A program made the position numbers and the translations under genes. Shown one piece after another: positions 13,778 to 23,564 of a stretch of DNA of 36,455 nucleotides. Each line of letters starts with the position of its first letter. The first letter of the stretch is position 1. Location of the stretch: the NCBI GenBank assembly GCA_032115775.1, contig JAUMBL010000129.1, forward strand, positions 1 through 36,455, read 5' to 3'. The notes beneath the pieces were generated by a model. That model was not told the origin of the DNA. It was given only the letters and a program-made list of their open reading frames with translations, and did no database searches. This DNA is from M3007 sp032115775. GTDB taxonomy: Bacteria > Bacteroidota > Bacteroidia > Chitinophagales > Saprospiraceae.

Positions 13778-16042
13778 ATGAATTTTCGTACCCACGGGCT
13801 CCTACTCGCCCTTCTATTTTCCTTTTTTGCGCCGCTTGCGGTGTCGGCTATGCATATCATCGGCGGTGAAATTACGTATGAGTGCTTGGGCGACTTCGGC
13901 GCCGGCGCCAAGCGCTACCGGTTTACCATGAAAATTTACCGCGATTGCAATAGCGGCGGCGCGCCTTTTGACAATCCGGCGAATATCGCCATTTACAGAG
14001 GGTCTTATAATTCCAACTCATTATTTGCGTCCTTCGGCGTGGGCAATCCGGTAATTACCCGGATCATTCCGGACACGCCGCAGTGTGTAGCGAGTTTTCC
14101 AAACGAATGCGTAGAAGAAGCGGTCTATTCTTTTCTGGATACGCTTCCGGTCTCCTCCACAGAGAGTTACTTCATCGTTTACCAGCGCTGCTGCCGGAAT
14201 ACATCTATTTCGAATATTTTGACGCCCGGGGACATAGGCGCAACGTACTTCATGGAACTGACGCCCGAGGCGCAGCAGGTATGCAATAACAGTCCGGTAT
14301 TTAACGATTTTCCGCCTATAGTCATTTGTAACCGGCTGCCGATTGATTTTAATCACTCCGCGACCGACTCGGAAGGCGACCAGTTAGTGTACCGATTCTG
14401 TAGTCCATTCAACGGCGGCGGCCCTGCCCTTTCACCCCAGTCGCTGCTATTTTCGTGTTTGGGCGCCCTCCCCTCCCCGCCCTGCTCGCCGCCCTTCACG
14501 CCCGTGCCGTTTATTGCGCCTAATTTTACGCCTGGCGCGCCGATGGGCGGAAACCCGGTTATTGATATCAATTCAGCGACGGGTATAATCACCGGAACGC
14601 CGGTGCTGCTCGGACAGTTTGTCGTGGGCGTGTGCGTGGAGGAATACCGGAACGGCCAGCTGCTTTCCGTCGTCCGACGCGATTTCCAATTCAACGTTGC
14701 GGATTGCAACCCCACCGTGATCGCCAACATCGCTTCGGATACCATCGTCGGCCCGCAACAATTTGTGATCAGCTCCTGTGGAGAAAATACCATTGCTTTC
14801 CAAAATCTGAGCGTACAGCCCCAGTTTATTGACGGTTTCAAGTGGAGTTTCGATTTTGACGGCGTTCCGTACAGCGATTCGACAAATTGGAATCCGGTTG
14901 TCACTTTTCCGGATACCGGCTTTTACAAAGGCTTTTTATTTCTGAATCCCGGCAAGCAATGCGGCGATACTGCCTTTATTTCTGTAAACATTTTTCCAGA
15001 GATCGCCGCTGATTTTGAATACGACTACGACACCTGTGTAGCCGGGCCGGTGGTATTTACCGATCGGTCAACAGGCGACGGGGGTATCAACCGCTGGGAC
15101 TGGCAGTTCGGCGTCCCGAACGGAACTTCTACGGAGCAAAATCCGGAATTTTTATATCCGATTCCAGGGCTTCATCCCGTCCGACTGCGCGTTTTTGATG
15201 AGAATAATTGTTCGGACGACACCCTCCAAACCATCAACTGGTTTCCGGTACCGCCGCTGATCATCATCAAACCGAGCAGTTTTATCGGTTGCGTGCCGGC
15301 GGAAATATTTTTCGACAACCTGTCCACACCGATAGACAGCACCTACGATATCGTCTGGGATTTTGGCGACGGGAAAGGAAGCAGCAGGGAAATCAGTCCG
15401 ACCTACGCCTATACGGAACCGGGATTTTATACCGTCCAGGTGGCCATTACGTCCCCGATCGGCTGCTTTACGGCGGATACCTTTGTCAATCTGATCCGGG
15501 CGGAACCTTCGCCTACGGCAGACTTCAGTTTCAGTCCCAACACGCTGCTCAGCAATTTCAACAACACAGTGCGCTTTCTCAATGAATCTGAAAATGCCAA
15601 CCGTTTTTATTGGCAATTTGACCGATTTGGGTATTCCAACGAAAAAGATCCGACTTTTATCTTCCAGGATACCGGCCGAGTGGCTGTCACGCTTATCGCG
15701 ACCCATCCGGAGGGCTGCAAAGATTCTCTGACGAAGTACCTGGATATCGTACCGGAAATTCGCTGGTTTATGCCCAATGCTTTCACGCCCAACGGCGACG
15801 GCAGCAACGATGATTTTCTCGGCGCCGGGTTCTTGGAGGGTGTATCGGATTTCCGCATGACGATTTGGAATCGGTATGGCGAGCTGGTTTTCGAAACCTC
15901 CAACCCGCTCGAGGGCTGGTCGGGGCTAGATCAAAAAAGCGGCGGCATGTCCCCGGACGGCGTCTATGTGTATGTGATCACATTTACAGAACCGCGCGGC
16001 AAAGCATTGGAGTACAAGGGATTTGCGACCTTGATTCGATGA
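13778..16042 (+). CDS. PKD-domain surface protein with CHU_C (T9SS type B) sorting domain
   Basis: 754 residues with a signal peptide (about 1-23). The N-terminal HIIGGEITYECLG and KIYRDCNSGGAPFD block is typical of large Bacteroidota gliding-motility-associated proteins. The middle carries about four PKD-like modules, recognisable by WSFDFDGVPY, WDWQFG, IVWDFGDGKGSS and FYWQFDRFG, each followed by a strand ending in V-V/F-V. The last 90 residues (about 664-754) are the CHU_C domain: PNAFTPNGDGSNDDF, IWNRYGELVFET, GVYVYVITFTE, YKGFATLIR. The protein is exported across the outer membrane by T9SS and attached to the surface; adhesion or gliding is the usual inferred role. It is a single-gene unit, with MITE copy 1 just upstream. 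Confidence 0.93.
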   Translation: MNFRTHGLLLALLFSFFAPLAVSAMHIIGGEITYECLGDFGAGAKRYRFTMKIYRDCNSGGAPFDNPANIAIYRGSYNSNSLFASFGVGNPVITRIIPDTPQCVASFPNECVEEAVYSFLDTLPVSSTESYFIVYQRCCRNTSISNILTPGDIGATYFMELTPEAQQVCNNSPVFNDFPPIVICNRLPIDFNHSATDSEGDQLVYRFCSPFNGGGPALSPQSLLFSCLGALPSPPCSPPFTPVPFIAPNFTPGAPMGGNPVIDINSATGIITGTPVLLGQFVVGVCVEEYRNGQLLSVVRRDFQFNVADCNPTVIANIASDTIVGPQQFVISSCGENTIAFQNLSVQPQFIDGFKWSFDFDGVPYSDSTNWNPVVTFPDTGFYKGFLFLNPGKQCGDTAFISVNIFPEIAADFEYDYDTCVAGPVVFTDRSTGDGGINRWDWQFGVPNGTSTEQNPEFLYPIPGLHPVRLRVFDENNCSDDTLQTINWFPVPPLIIIKPSSFIGCVPAEIFFDNLSTPIDSTYDIVWDFGDGKGSSREISPTYAYTEPGFYTVQVAITSPIGCFTADTFVNLIRAEPSPTADFSFSPNTLLSNFNNTVRFLNESENANRFYWQFDRFGYSNEKDPTFIFQDTGRVAVTLIATHPEGCKDSLTKYLDIVPEIRWFMPNAFTPNGDGSNDDFLGAGFLEGVSDFRMTIWNRYGELVFETSNPLEGWSGLDQKSGGMSPDGVYVYVITFTEPRGKALEYKGFATLIR

Positions 16043-16099
16043 ACGGATCGTTTTGAGCAATTCCGCTATTTGCTTGGGATGAAAACACAGATTCCCGCT

Positions 16100-17305
16100 T
16101 TAGGGTAGATCCGGCAGCGATATTTTCCCCATAGAAACCAGTGGGATGCCACCTAACCTCGCATTTGGCGCAGAGGCGCCGGCAACCGTTTCGTTCGCCA
16201 GCACAGCAAAAAGCACGGCTTCTTTCGCAGCAGCCGGGATTCCGAGCCGGTCAATGGTCGTCACCTGGTAGTCCGGTAAGGCTATCTGTATCCTTTGCAT
16301 CAGATCCGGGTTGCAGGCGCCGCCGCCGCTGACAAAAACGGTCGCGAGCGACCCGAGCAGGGGGGGACGGCGAATGGAATCGGCGATGGAATCGGCGGTG
16401 AATTGCGCCAGGGTGGACAAGATATTACGGGGATCGCCCGAGTCTTCTTTCGGGCAAATTGCAAGCAGCGACTTGGCCCATGCGATACTGAAGGTTTCCG
16501 GGCCGGTGGTTTTGGGAACCGGCCGTTGAAGGAACTCCGCGGTATGCAGTTTTTTTAAAAAACCGGGCAAAACCACGCCGGAAGCCGCTAGGCGGCCATC
16601 TTCATCAAAAGGTAACTGAAATAAATCCTGGGTAAACGCATCCAGCAGGGTATTGCCGGGTCCGGTATCGGTGGCCATTACTTTTGCCGGGTCGCCGTCT
16701 GCGGGGAGGTAGGTGTAATTGGCGATTCCGCCGATATTGAGTAAAAAGCGGTCTTCTCCGGGTTTTGAAAAAAGAAAATAATCGCCGTACAAGGCCAACG
16801 GCGCGCCTTCCCCACCGGCTGCCAGGTGCTTCTGCCTAAAGTCGCTGATCGTAATCAGACCGGTTCGGCGGGCCAGGTGATCGCCGTCACCGATTTGCAA
16901 GGTGGCATTGGGCCAGTCCGGTAATCCATGGAAAATCCGAGGTGCGTGGAATACCGTTTGCCCGTGGCTCGCCAGAAGATCCACCGATTCCGGGTTGACT
17001 TCCCAGTCCTGCAAGGCATCGAGCGTCAGTGCGGCGTGTACCTCGGCAATCCGGACATTGAGGAGGGTAAGATGCTGAAAATCAATTGTCCGCTGCGCAA
17101 ACACCTGGCGAATCGCGCGCTTAAAATCTTCAGAATAGGGAACGGTTCGGAAAGCCTCCACCTGCACGCGGGTTTTTAATCCGGCGCCGCGCACTGAACA
17201 GAGCGCGATATCCAAGCCATCGAGCGAGGTACCCGACATCAGTCCGACGATCCTTCGCCGGGGTTTTCGAGCGATTTGCGCCAAACGCAGGATACCGGAT
17301 TTCAT
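16100..17305 (-). CDS. anmK: Anhydro-N-acetylmuramic acid kinase
   Basis: 401 residues. The family signature GLMSGTSLDGLDIALCSV lies at residues 21-38, and DTGPGNTLLDAF, FLLNIGGIANYTYLP, and the C-terminal FVSGGGACNPDLMQRI are all in place. The cytoplasmic enzyme opens the anhydro ring of 1,6-anhydro-MurNAc and phosphorylates it to MurNAc-6-phosphate in peptidoglycan recycling. The start gives a slightly long basic lead-in but no better one is available. It follows the unknown secreted-protein gene by 29 bp and could be the last gene of the three-gene minus-strand unit starting with the large adhesin. Confidence 0.95.
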   Translation of the reverse strand: MKSGILRLAQIARKPRRRIVGLMSGTSLDGLDIALCSVRGAGLKTRVQVEAFRTVPYSEDFKRAIRQVFAQRTIDFQHLTLLNVRIAEVHAALTLDALQDWEVNPESVDLLASHGQTVFHAPRIFHGLPDWPNATLQIGDGDHLARRTGLITISDFRQKHLAAGGEGAPLALYGDYFLFSKPGEDRFLLNIGGIANYTYLPADGDPAKVMATDTGPGNTLLDAFTQDLFQLPFDEDGRLAASGVVLPGFLKKLHTAEFLQRPVPKTTGPETFSIAWAKSLLAICPKEDSGDPRNILSTLAQFTADSIADSIRRPPLLGSLATVFVSGGGACNPDLMQRIQIALPDYQVTTIDRLGIPAAAKEAVLFAVLANETVAGASAPNARLGGIPLVSMGKISLPDLP

Positions 17306-17334
17306 GGTGGAAATTTGAACCGACCGAGCCGGAA

Positions 17335-18147
17335 TCAGTATATTAATTTAACGGTTTCGCGCTCTTGCACATAATGCCCTTCAGAGAGTTGGACCGGCAA
17401 TTTCAAGCCGGCGTCCAACGGAATTTGCCGCCCTTCCTGTGGCCGAACGTTGTATTTCAGCACATAAGCTGCAGCGTCGTACAAGACGGCATGTGTTTCC
17501 TGGAGCGGATGCGCCGACTGGACGATCTCCATTTCCGGCATATCAAAACCCTGCATGCCGTAGGTAAAAGCGCCGGATTTCCCGTCTGCCTCCTCCATCA
17601 AGCCAAAATACATCCAACAGTACAGCGGCAGGTTATCGTCCGACATATTTCGGGCGGCCTCGAGGTAATAGCCTTTTGAGAGCAGCAGCAGTTCTTCGTT
17701 CATGAAGACGCCTGATGCGTCGGAGGTGGATAACACCCCGGCCACGACGCGGGTGAAGAGTTGGTACAATTTGATCGGTGCGCGCTGCGGGCTGCCTAGG
17801 ACTGAAATCGCCATCTGAGCCTGGTGCCTCGTGGCTTCCGCTTCCGCATTTTTCCAAAGCCAAGAAATCGATGCGGCGGTAAATACCTCGTTTTGCGGCG
17901 CCGGATAATTCAAAAAAGCCAGCATCACCGTGCCCTCCTGGGTAGCGAAGACGATTGTCTGGTCAGAGATATGTACCGAATCTGTCTTGATTTTCCAGAC
18001 ATTGCGCAATTCGTCCAAGATGCGATATGCGGCAGGCATCGAGGGACTGTTGAGCAAGACCGTTCCGGAAACCACGCGGGCATCGGTTTGAGCCGACGCC
18101 CGCGTGGTGAGGAAAAAGAAAAACAGCGGGAAAAAGTATTTCAGCAT
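17335..18147 (-). CDS. Secreted protein, DUF4261-like
   Basis: 270 residues with a hydrophobic, Phe-rich signal peptide (MLKYFFPLFFFFLTTRASAQ). The rest is soluble. The pattern resembles DUF4261: a VLLNSPSMP start, EVFTAASISWLWKNAEAEATRHQAQMAISVLGS with a conserved histidine, and a late FTYGMQGFDMPEMEIVQS block. The family has no known function; the assignment is from memory of the pattern and is moderate. It sits 9 bp after the large CHU_C adhesin gene and 29 bp before anmK, so cotranscription is likely. Confidence 0.8.
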   Translation of the reverse strand: MLKYFFPLFFFFLTTRASAQTDARVVSGTVLLNSPSMPAAYRILDELRNVWKIKTDSVHISDQTIVFATQEGTVMLAFLNYPAPQNEVFTAASISWLWKNAEAEATRHQAQMAISVLGSPQRAPIKLYQLFTRVVAGVLSTSDASGVFMNEELLLLSKGYYLEAARNMSDDNLPLYCWMYFGLMEEADGKSGAFTYGMQGFDMPEMEIVQSAHPLQETHAVLYDAAAYVLKYNVRPQEGRQIPLDAGLKLPVQLSEGHYVQERETVKLIY

Positions 18148-18156
18148 ACGAGCAGG

Positions 18157-21100
18157 TTAGCGCAATAAGGTCAGGTCGCCTTTGAGCAACTCTTCCCGAC
18201 CATCGGGAAAACGCAGGCGCATGACATACACATAAACGTCGCTAGGCGCGTCTATATTATCTACCCGTCCGTCCCAGAACTTCACACTTGCAGACGATTC
18301 GAAGACCTGTTGCCCCCAGCGGTTATAGACCCGCAGTTCGACGAGTTCCACCTCCCCGCCGGAGACGAATACCCCGAAGGAGTCGTTCGTACTATCGCCA
18401 TTCGGTGTGAATGCATTGGGTACCACGTAACATTTTGCGATGGCGAAGACTTTCGGTCCGGCGGTTGCGGAGCAGCCGTTGTCGTCTGTGGCGGTGACCA
18501 CATACGTCAGGGTCTCGCCCGGCGAAGCGGCCGGCGTCAGATTTATCAACGTATCCGTTTCATTGGGAATCACCGTACCATTTTCCGTCCAGATCAGCGT
18601 TGCATCCGGCGGGACGACGGTGACGGACAATTGCAGCGGCGTACCTTCGCAAAGCGTGCCGGTATCCGGCACGGCATTCAACGAGGAAATCGTTACACCT
18701 GGCGCCACATTCAGCAACATGCTGTCCTGTTTGATACAACCGGGGCCGTAGGTCAGGGTGACGGTATAGGTTTGCGTATCCACCGGTGTCAGCGTGATCG
18801 AAGGTATTGTTTGGCCGCCCGGCGTCCAGACGAGGTTTCCGGGCGTGCCGGTGGTGACGGCCGTGATGGAGGTAGATTCGCCGAAGCAGATTGTCTGGTC
18901 GGGACCGGCGCTCACCGTTGCATCCGCGACCGTAACGACGATCTCCTCACTACGGGTGCACACCGTATTATCTGCCACGAGGCGGTAGGTAGTCGTTTGA
19001 CTAGGCGCGACTGTTGGATTTGCCTGGGCAGAGGAAAATCCGGCGGGCGTGGACGACCAGGCGTAGGAGACGCCTAATTCGGCGGGCGCGAGGTTGAGAT
19101 TAACCGTGCCGCCGAGGCAAAACGCGGTATCAGACGCTACGGCGATCACCGGCGCGGGGACGACCGAGACGACCACCGTATCCACTGCCAAGCAATCGTC
19201 GCCGAATGCGAGGCGCGCGGTGTACACCGTGGTAGCGGTGGGCGATACCTGAATCGAAAGGGTATTTTGACCGCCGGGTTGCCAGATCAGTTGTCCGGAC
19301 GTGCCGGTGGTAACGGCGGCGAGCGTGGCATTGTCGCCCGCGCAGATCGTTTGGTCCTCACCGACCGCGAGCGTAGCGGCGACGACTGTCAGCGTGAGTT
19401 CGCCTTCGCTTACGCAGGTGTCCGAATTGACGGCGACTATTTTGTAGGTTGTTGTGACCGTCGGCGCCACGACCGGATTCGGTTCGTTCGAGCTGAATCC
19501 AGCGGGTATGGAAGTCCAAGTATAGGTTACGTTTGGCTGATTGGTCGAGTTGAGCACGACCGATTCGCCGAGACAGATCGTTTGGCTTTGCACCAAATTG
19601 AGGGCGGGCGGCGGAATGACTTGTACGAGAATCGAGGCGCTCGCGGGGCAATCCGCTTCCGGCGCCGACACACTGTACTGCGTGGTTGCAAACGGGTTTG
19701 CGATCGGGTTCGGGCAATCCGTACAGCTCAGGGTCGGATCGGCTTGCCATTCCAACGTTTGCATGGGCTCCACCGTAGCGATCAGTTGGACAGGCTCGAA
19801 CGGACAAACGCGGGGCGGTACCGCGGTGATCGTGATCGTCGGCGGTTCCGATACGGGTACGAGTACCTCGGCGGTATCCACACAGGCGCGGTTCACGGTA
19901 ATACGTTGATAGATATGCGTTTCCGTGGCGATGATGACCAAATTCCAGTTGCTGTCCGGCGTCAGTTGCTCGCCGAATGGCAACCACTCAAAAGAAATAT
20001 CGGGAAAACTTGCCGGTTCGTACGTCGGAGAAATCAAGTAGATTGTATCCCCGAGGCAATATACCGATTTATCCTCTTCGCGCCGGATATCCTGAATCGG
20101 CAGGGAGTCCACACGAATCTGGACGGAGTCGCGCACCAAGCAGCCGTTGACGGTATAGGACGCAAACAGCGTGATGGACTCCTCCGGCACGGTTGCGGTA
20201 GCAGAGCCGATCGGATTCGTGACGGCGAAGGCAGGCGACCACTGCACCACATTGCCGGCTGGAAGCGCGTTTGCGAAGAGCAGCACGGTATCTCCGAGGC
20301 AGATTTCCCGGTAGGCATCACCGGTGATGTCCACGTCGGCAGGAATCACCGTTACGTTGACGGTCAGGGTATCCGAGCAATAGCCATTTATGGAGGACGC
20401 GATCAGCGTGTAGCTCGTACTTTGATCCGGGAGGGCGATCGGGCCGGAAATATTGGGGTCGCTCAATCCGGCCGCGGGCGACCAGGCGTAGGTAGTGGTG
20501 GTGTTGAGTGTTTCCCCGATTTGAACCGGGTAATTTTGACAGACCGTCGTATCGGTAAACTGTAGTTGTGGGAGGAACAGCGTATCCACAAAAACCGTCA
20601 CCGAATCGCTGACCGAGCAGCCTGCGATGGAGAGTGTGACGACGTAGGTGGTGGTTTGGAGCGGTTTCGCAGTAGGCGTGGGCGAGTTGGGATCGTCCAG
20701 CGTACCCGCCGGCGTCCAACTGATACCTGTACCACCCGTGTTGTTAATGGCTAAAAGCGGTACGCTATCGCCCAGGCAAACCGTAGAGTCGCCCGGAATT
20801 ACGGCATCTACATCCGGTGCGATGATAGCGACGTACACCGAATCCGAATCCTCGCAACTGCCGACTGTTCCGGTGATTTCCAGCCAGACATCCTGATCCG
20901 GCGTTATGGTTGGGTTGGCGATGAACGGGTTGCTGACTGCGCCCGGGGGCGTCCAGAAGTAATTGACCGCTCCATCGGCTTGCAATTGGAGCGTTCCGCC
21001 TTGGCAGACGAGCAGCGTATCGGCGCCTCCGTTTACGAGCACCTCCACGTTGTCCTTAATTTCCACCGTGATGGTTTTCAGCTGCACTTCGCCGCAGCCG

Positions 21101-23043
21101 TAATCGTTGGAGAGCGCGATGGTGATTGTTTCGGTACCTTCCGGGAGGCCATCTGCGATCGGTGCGATGGGAAAGGTGACTTGCTGTTCGCCGGGAAGAA
21201 ATTGAATAACCGATGGGATAGTAAGTAGATAATCGTCGCCTTGCACCGCCGTGCCGCCGATGATGACGTTAAAATTGGTGGTGTCGGAAACCGGTTCAGA
21301 GAGCGCGATAATCAGCTGATCGCCGACGCCGGAGCAGTCTTCGATAAAATAATCTACCCCCCCGGCGAATTGAACAAACAAGTTGGGCGTGCCGGCCTTG
21401 ATTTCGGAGATAAACACCCCGGAATCATAAATAAAATCAAATCGGTCTGCTACGGCCAGCTTGAGGTGGTACGTATTGCAGGGAATCACGCTAGTGCGCG
21501 CGGTCAGGCTTTTTTTGACTCCGAGTGAATCTGCGGTAAGCCCGTCGTACTGCAATGCCTGGCTAAGTTCGGCGCTGCGGTAGTATTGCCAGTTTACGAG
21601 GTTGTTGACGCTGTTGATTTGCACCGGCGTGTTGGAATTGGGGAGTACGGCGATATTTTTCGCACCGCCCAGTCCCGGATCGCCTACAATGCCAGGGCCG
21701 GAGACCAGAAAAGCAAAAATGTCATTGAAATTCGTATTGACAAACTCCGGATACTCATCCGAGCCGAAGACATATTCGAACACCAGCTCGTCCGTATTGA
21801 CGAACACGTCCAGTTCCACGATACAAGCGTCATTGGAGAGTGTGCCGTTTCCTTGTTGAACGGACAGAAAATCTAGATCCGGGTCACCGGGCGCTTGGTT
21901 ACTGAATCCGGCGTTGGTCAGGGTATTGGGGCCGATAGAGATATCTGCTTGGCCGGAGCTCAACACTAGGCCTCGACCTAATCCGAGTTCGTTATCGTTG
22001 CTGGGGAAAAAGAACGTGCCGTACGCGCCGCTTGGACAATTGATATCCGTCACCGTCACCGTGGTCAGGGGCGTCGTAATCGCATCCACAATGGCGGCGG
22101 CAGGGGGCGTGACGATCACGTCGAGCGGCGCGGTGGGCGGACAGGGTTGGGTGCTGCAGCTCCAGTGACCTTCAAAACCTTCAAATTCGGAAATGGCATT
22201 TGACTGGAACTGCACCGTGAGGCAACCGCTGGAGGCCTGCACCTGGAAGCAGACGCCGCCGCCGCCGGCCACGGCGTAGGGGGGGATTTGGCTTCCGCTT
22301 ATTTGTGCTAGCGGGATACCGGTTGTGCCGTCTCCGTCGTACAAGGTGAGAATATCTGCGGCAAAACCCGCTTCGATATTATAATACGTCAGGCTAAAGT
22401 TGATACATGCGTTGGGTTGGCCCGGACAAATTACAAACGTGTGGTTTTCATTCGGGCCATAATCCCCGTCCGGCCCGCCGGAGTCGTACAACGTACCGGA
22501 GCAGAGCGTGGAGCCGCCCTCGTCCACATTGCTGGAGGGCGGAATGGAGTCAATGCAGAGCGTAAAATCGCCGTCGTTCGGTGCGCCGGTGACGGAGAAA
22601 TCCGACACCCGGATAAAATATTGTAAATTCGGCGTGAGGCCCTGCACATCGAGGAACACCGAATTTTCGCCCACGTCTGCGACGGCGCAGAGCAGTTCGG
22701 CCAGTCCGTCCGGTTGGCAGTCGCCGCGATAGATAGCAAATTGCGGATTTTGGATGCTATTTGCGCCCACACCGGCTACGGTGATCCGAAAATTAAGCAG
22801 CGTATCCGGCGCCGTGAAGGCGAACCAAACATCCCGGCTTGCCAAATTTCCATTAAAACAGGAAGGATTGTTATCAAAACCGATATTGGAATTGGTCGCG
22901 TTTTGGTTGGTGAACGTATCCGGCGGGCATGCGGGTGCGACGCCCAGGTCAATGAGTCCGGCACAGTTGTCATTCACCGGCGTTTGCGACCAAAGTGCGA
23001 CCGCCGACACGAGCGCGGCGATCAGGAGGGATATTTTTTTCAT
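18157..23043 (-). CDS. Giant multi-domain adhesin-like protein with CHU_C (T9SS type B) sorting domain
   Basis: 1628 residues from the ATG at 23043, preferred over an in-frame TTG 33 bases upstream because it opens the signal peptide MKKISLLIAALVSAVALWSQ and because the promoter overlaps the TTG. Domains in order: an N-terminal beta-sandwich (about 21-165), a CUB-like domain (about 175-297), a choice-of-anchor L domain (about 310-550, with VFEYVFGSDEYPEF and FNDIFAFLVSGPG), a Calx-beta-like module (about 560-665), 11 Ig-like modules each with a Cys pair (about 666-1536), and a CHU_C domain (1537-1628, PNAFTPNGDSTNDSF and VYNRWGQQVFES). It is T9SS-exported and surface-held; adhesion is inferred from architecture. 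Modules 7-8 and 9-10 look like a tandem duplication. It is probably first in a unit with the next two genes. Confidence 0.93.
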   Translation of the reverse strand: MKKISLLIAALVSAVALWSQTPVNDNCAGLIDLGVAPACPPDTFTNQNATNSNIGFDNNPSCFNGNLASRDVWFAFTAPDTLLNFRITVAGVGANSIQNPQFAIYRGDCQPDGLAELLCAVADVGENSVFLDVQGLTPNLQYFIRVSDFSVTGAPNDGDFTLCIDSIPPSSNVDEGGSTLCSGTLYDSGGPDGDYGPNENHTFVICPGQPNACINFSLTYYNIEAGFAADILTLYDGDGTTGIPLAQISGSQIPPYAVAGGGGVCFQVQASSGCLTVQFQSNAISEFEGFEGHWSCSTQPCPPTAPLDVIVTPPAAAIVDAITTPLTTVTVTDINCPSGAYGTFFFPSNDNELGLGRGLVLSSGQADISIGPNTLTNAGFSNQAPGDPDLDFLSVQQGNGTLSNDACIVELDVFVNTDELVFEYVFGSDEYPEFVNTNFNDIFAFLVSGPGIVGDPGLGGAKNIAVLPNSNTPVQINSVNNLVNWQYYRSAELSQALQYDGLTADSLGVKKSLTARTSVIPCNTYHLKLAVADRFDFIYDSGVFISEIKAGTPNLFVQFAGGVDYFIEDCSGVGDQLIIALSEPVSDTTNFNVIIGGTAVQGDDYLLTIPSVIQFLPGEQQVTFPIAPIADGLPEGTETITIALSNDYGCGEVQLKTITVEIKDNVEVLVNGGADTLLVCQGGTLQLQADGAVNYFWTPPGAVSNPFIANPTITPDQDVWLEITGTVGSCEDSDSVYVAIIAPDVDAVIPGDSTVCLGDSVPLLAINNTGGTGISWTPAGTLDDPNSPTPTAKPLQTTTYVVTLSIAGCSVSDSVTVFVDTLFLPQLQFTDTTVCQNYPVQIGETLNTTTTYAWSPAAGLSDPNISGPIALPDQSTSYTLIASSINGYCSDTLTVNVTVIPADVDITGDAYREICLGDTVLLFANALPAGNVVQWSPAFAVTNPIGSATATVPEESITLFASYTVNGCLVRDSVQIRVDSLPIQDIRREEDKSVYCLGDTIYLISPTYEPASFPDISFEWLPFGEQLTPDSNWNLVIIATETHIYQRITVNRACVDTAEVLVPVSEPPTITITAVPPRVCPFEPVQLIATVEPMQTLEWQADPTLSCTDCPNPIANPFATTQYSVSAPEADCPASASILVQVIPPPALNLVQSQTICLGESVVLNSTNQPNVTYTWTSIPAGFSSNEPNPVVAPTVTTTYKIVAVNSDTCVSEGELTLTVVAATLAVGEDQTICAGDNATLAAVTTGTSGQLIWQPGGQNTLSIQVSPTATTVYTARLAFGDDCLAVDTVVVSVVPAPVIAVASDTAFCLGGTVNLNLAPAELGVSYAWSSTPAGFSSAQANPTVAPSQTTTYRLVADNTVCTRSEEIVVTVADATVSAGPDQTICFGESTSITAVTTGTPGNLVWTPGGQTIPSITLTPVDTQTYTVTLTYGPGCIKQDSMLLNVAPGVTISSLNAVPDTGTLCEGTPLQLSVTVVPPDATLIWTENGTVIPNETDTLINLTPAASPGETLTYVVTATDDNGCSATAGPKVFAIAKCYVVPNAFTPNGDSTNDSFGVFVSGGEVELVELRVYNRWGQQVFESSASVKFWDGRVDNIDAPSDVYVYVMRLRFPDGREELLKGDLTLLR

Positions 23044-23073
23044 AAAATGGAACCGAGTATCATAAACAGGCGC

Positions 23074-23104
23074 CAAAAATAGATATTTACCGCGGAACGC
23101 CCAA
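23074..23104 (-). promoter_or_regulatory. Promoter of the giant adhesin gene (TTG-N20-TATTTTTG)
   Basis: On the minus strand TTG (23104-23102) and TATTTTTG (23081-23074) are 20 bp apart, matching the Bacteroidota -33/-7 consensus TTG-N19-21-TAnnTTTG. The -7 box ends about 30 bases before the ATG at 23043, which supports that start. Confidence 0.7.
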
Positions 23105-23150
23105 TGAAAGTTTGCCTTTTGTGTTGCAGGCGACGGTTTGGGGGGTGATT

Positions 23151-23558
23151 TTAGCGGATTGTATCGCAGGATTGCAGGATGGCGCGCACTTCAGCAAGTT
23201 GAAACGGCGCCTGCCGGTTTCCCCAGCTGTTTCCGATGTAATTCAGCACGTTGGCGATATCAATATCGGACAATTCCGGCTGCCCGGCCATTTGTTCGGC
23301 GTATTGCACGCCATTGACAACAATGGTATCAGAGGTGCCGTATCGGACGATACAAGGCAGGCGGTCGCGGTTTGCGGCCAGGAAATCGGCGCCGGCGAGC
23401 GGCGGGATGAGCGCGCCGAGGCCGCGACCGTCTTCCAGATGGCAGCTGGCGCACTTTGCCAGATAAAGGTTTCGGCCGTTTTTATACGGCGTTTCCTCTG
23501 AATTGCACGCGAGGAGCAGGCAGCAAAAGCCCAGAAAAACAAAGGTTGGTTTCAACAT
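23151..23558 (-). CDS. Mono-heme cytochrome c lipoprotein
   Basis: 135 residues. It has a lipoprotein signal with LLLAC (Cys18) and a single haem site CASCH (residues 36-40) in a class I cytochrome c context: GRNLYLAKCASCH, GLGALIPPLAGADFL, and QMAGQPELSDIDIANVLNYI, where the Met is the likely sixth iron ligand. It should be anchored on the periplasmic face of a membrane and pass electrons to an oxidase or reductase. Its start is 6 bp after the SCO gene stop, so the two are coupled. Cytochrome c lipoproteins are often paired with SCO proteins; the exact partner here is unknown. Confidence 0.92.
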   Translation of the reverse strand: MLKPTFVFLGFCCLLLACNSEETPYKNGRNLYLAKCASCHLEDGRGLGALIPPLAGADFLAANRDRLPCIVRYGTSDTIVVNGVQYAEQMAGQPELSDIDIANVLNYIGNSWGNRQAPFQLAEVRAILQSCDTIR

Positions 23559-23564
23559 CTGCGT

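Noticed and set aside
23044..23076. TTG start 33 bases upstream of the giant adhesin ATG
   Set aside because: It falls inside the -7 promoter box and precedes the signal peptide with polar residues.
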